A stretch of 5,745 nucleotides of DNA from an uncultured Eubacteriales bacterium. Its GTDB lineage: Bacteria > Bacillota > Clostridia > Oscillospirales > Acutalibacteraceae. The position numbers and the translations under genes are program-made. Each line of letters opens with the position of its first letter. Positions within the stretch are counted from its first letter, which is position 1. Positions 5,691 through 5,745 of the stretch are shown piece by piece. The notes below the pieces were generated by a model, which saw only the letters and a program-made list of their open reading frames with translations, did no database searches and had not been told where the DNA came from. The DNA lies in the NCBI GenBank assembly GCA_948933715.1, contig CAQZPH010000047.1, positions 1-5,745 on the forward strand, read 5' to 3'.

Positions 5691-5745
5691 AAAAAAGAAT
5701 TAATATAAGAGAATTATTATATATTAAAAGTTACATTGCTTGTGG

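Noticed and set aside
5717..5745. Possible last codons of a minus-strand gene at the right edge (for example a frame ending SNVTFNI then TAA at 5717-5719).
   Set aside because: Only eight codons are visible, and another frame also ends nearby (TAA at 5731-5733), so the true frame cannot be told. The hairpin at 5653-5690 suggests a gene ends here, but no CDS can be supported.

Overview
The window comes from an AT-rich (roughly one third G+C by eye), low-GC Gram-positive bacterium, most likely a member of the Clostridia. The evidence is a tRNA-Phe T-box leader in front of pheST, an IreB-family (UPF0297/DUF965) protein, strong GGAGG/GAGGTGA-type ribosome binding sites, and a PheS with the Firmicutes-style Cys4 insert. 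No closer placement can be supported from the sequence alone.

Layout, left to right. Bases 1-1068 (+) hold the last eleven or so membrane segments of a major facilitator superfamily transporter whose start lies outside the window. A long perfect A/T-flanked hairpin at 1116-1152 serves as a two-way terminator between it and the convergent operon that fills the rest of the window. That operon is on the minus strand and reads from right to left: a sigma-A type promoter (5562-5590), a Phe-specific T-box riboswitch (about 5301-5555), pheS (TTG start, 5277), pheT (4225), ireB (1779), and a small uncharacterised gene (about 1475-1173). At the extreme right (5653-5690) another hairpin looks like the terminator of a further minus-strand gene outside the window.

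How the genes work together. pheS and pheT encode the alpha and beta subunits of phenylalanyl-tRNA synthetase. The T-box reads uncharged tRNA-Phe through a UUC specifier and permits transcription only when charging is low. The two genes behind pheT have no obvious part in tRNA charging. IreB is a small regulatory phosphoprotein of the PASTA Ser/Thr kinase pathway in cell-envelope stress control, usually found between alaS and ruvX. The last gene is a conserved-looking 100-residue protein that I cannot name, and it has no ATG/GTG start near a ribosome binding site. A weak promoter-like pair in front of ireB could give these two genes partly independent expression.

Most of the window is ordinary housekeeping sequence. 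The points worth a second look are the unusual position of ireB, the unknown fourth gene with its apparent CTG start behind a G7 tract, and a possible alternative fold that hides the T-box specifier. I found no CRISPR array, insertion sequence, tRNA, rRNA or new defence or mobile system.
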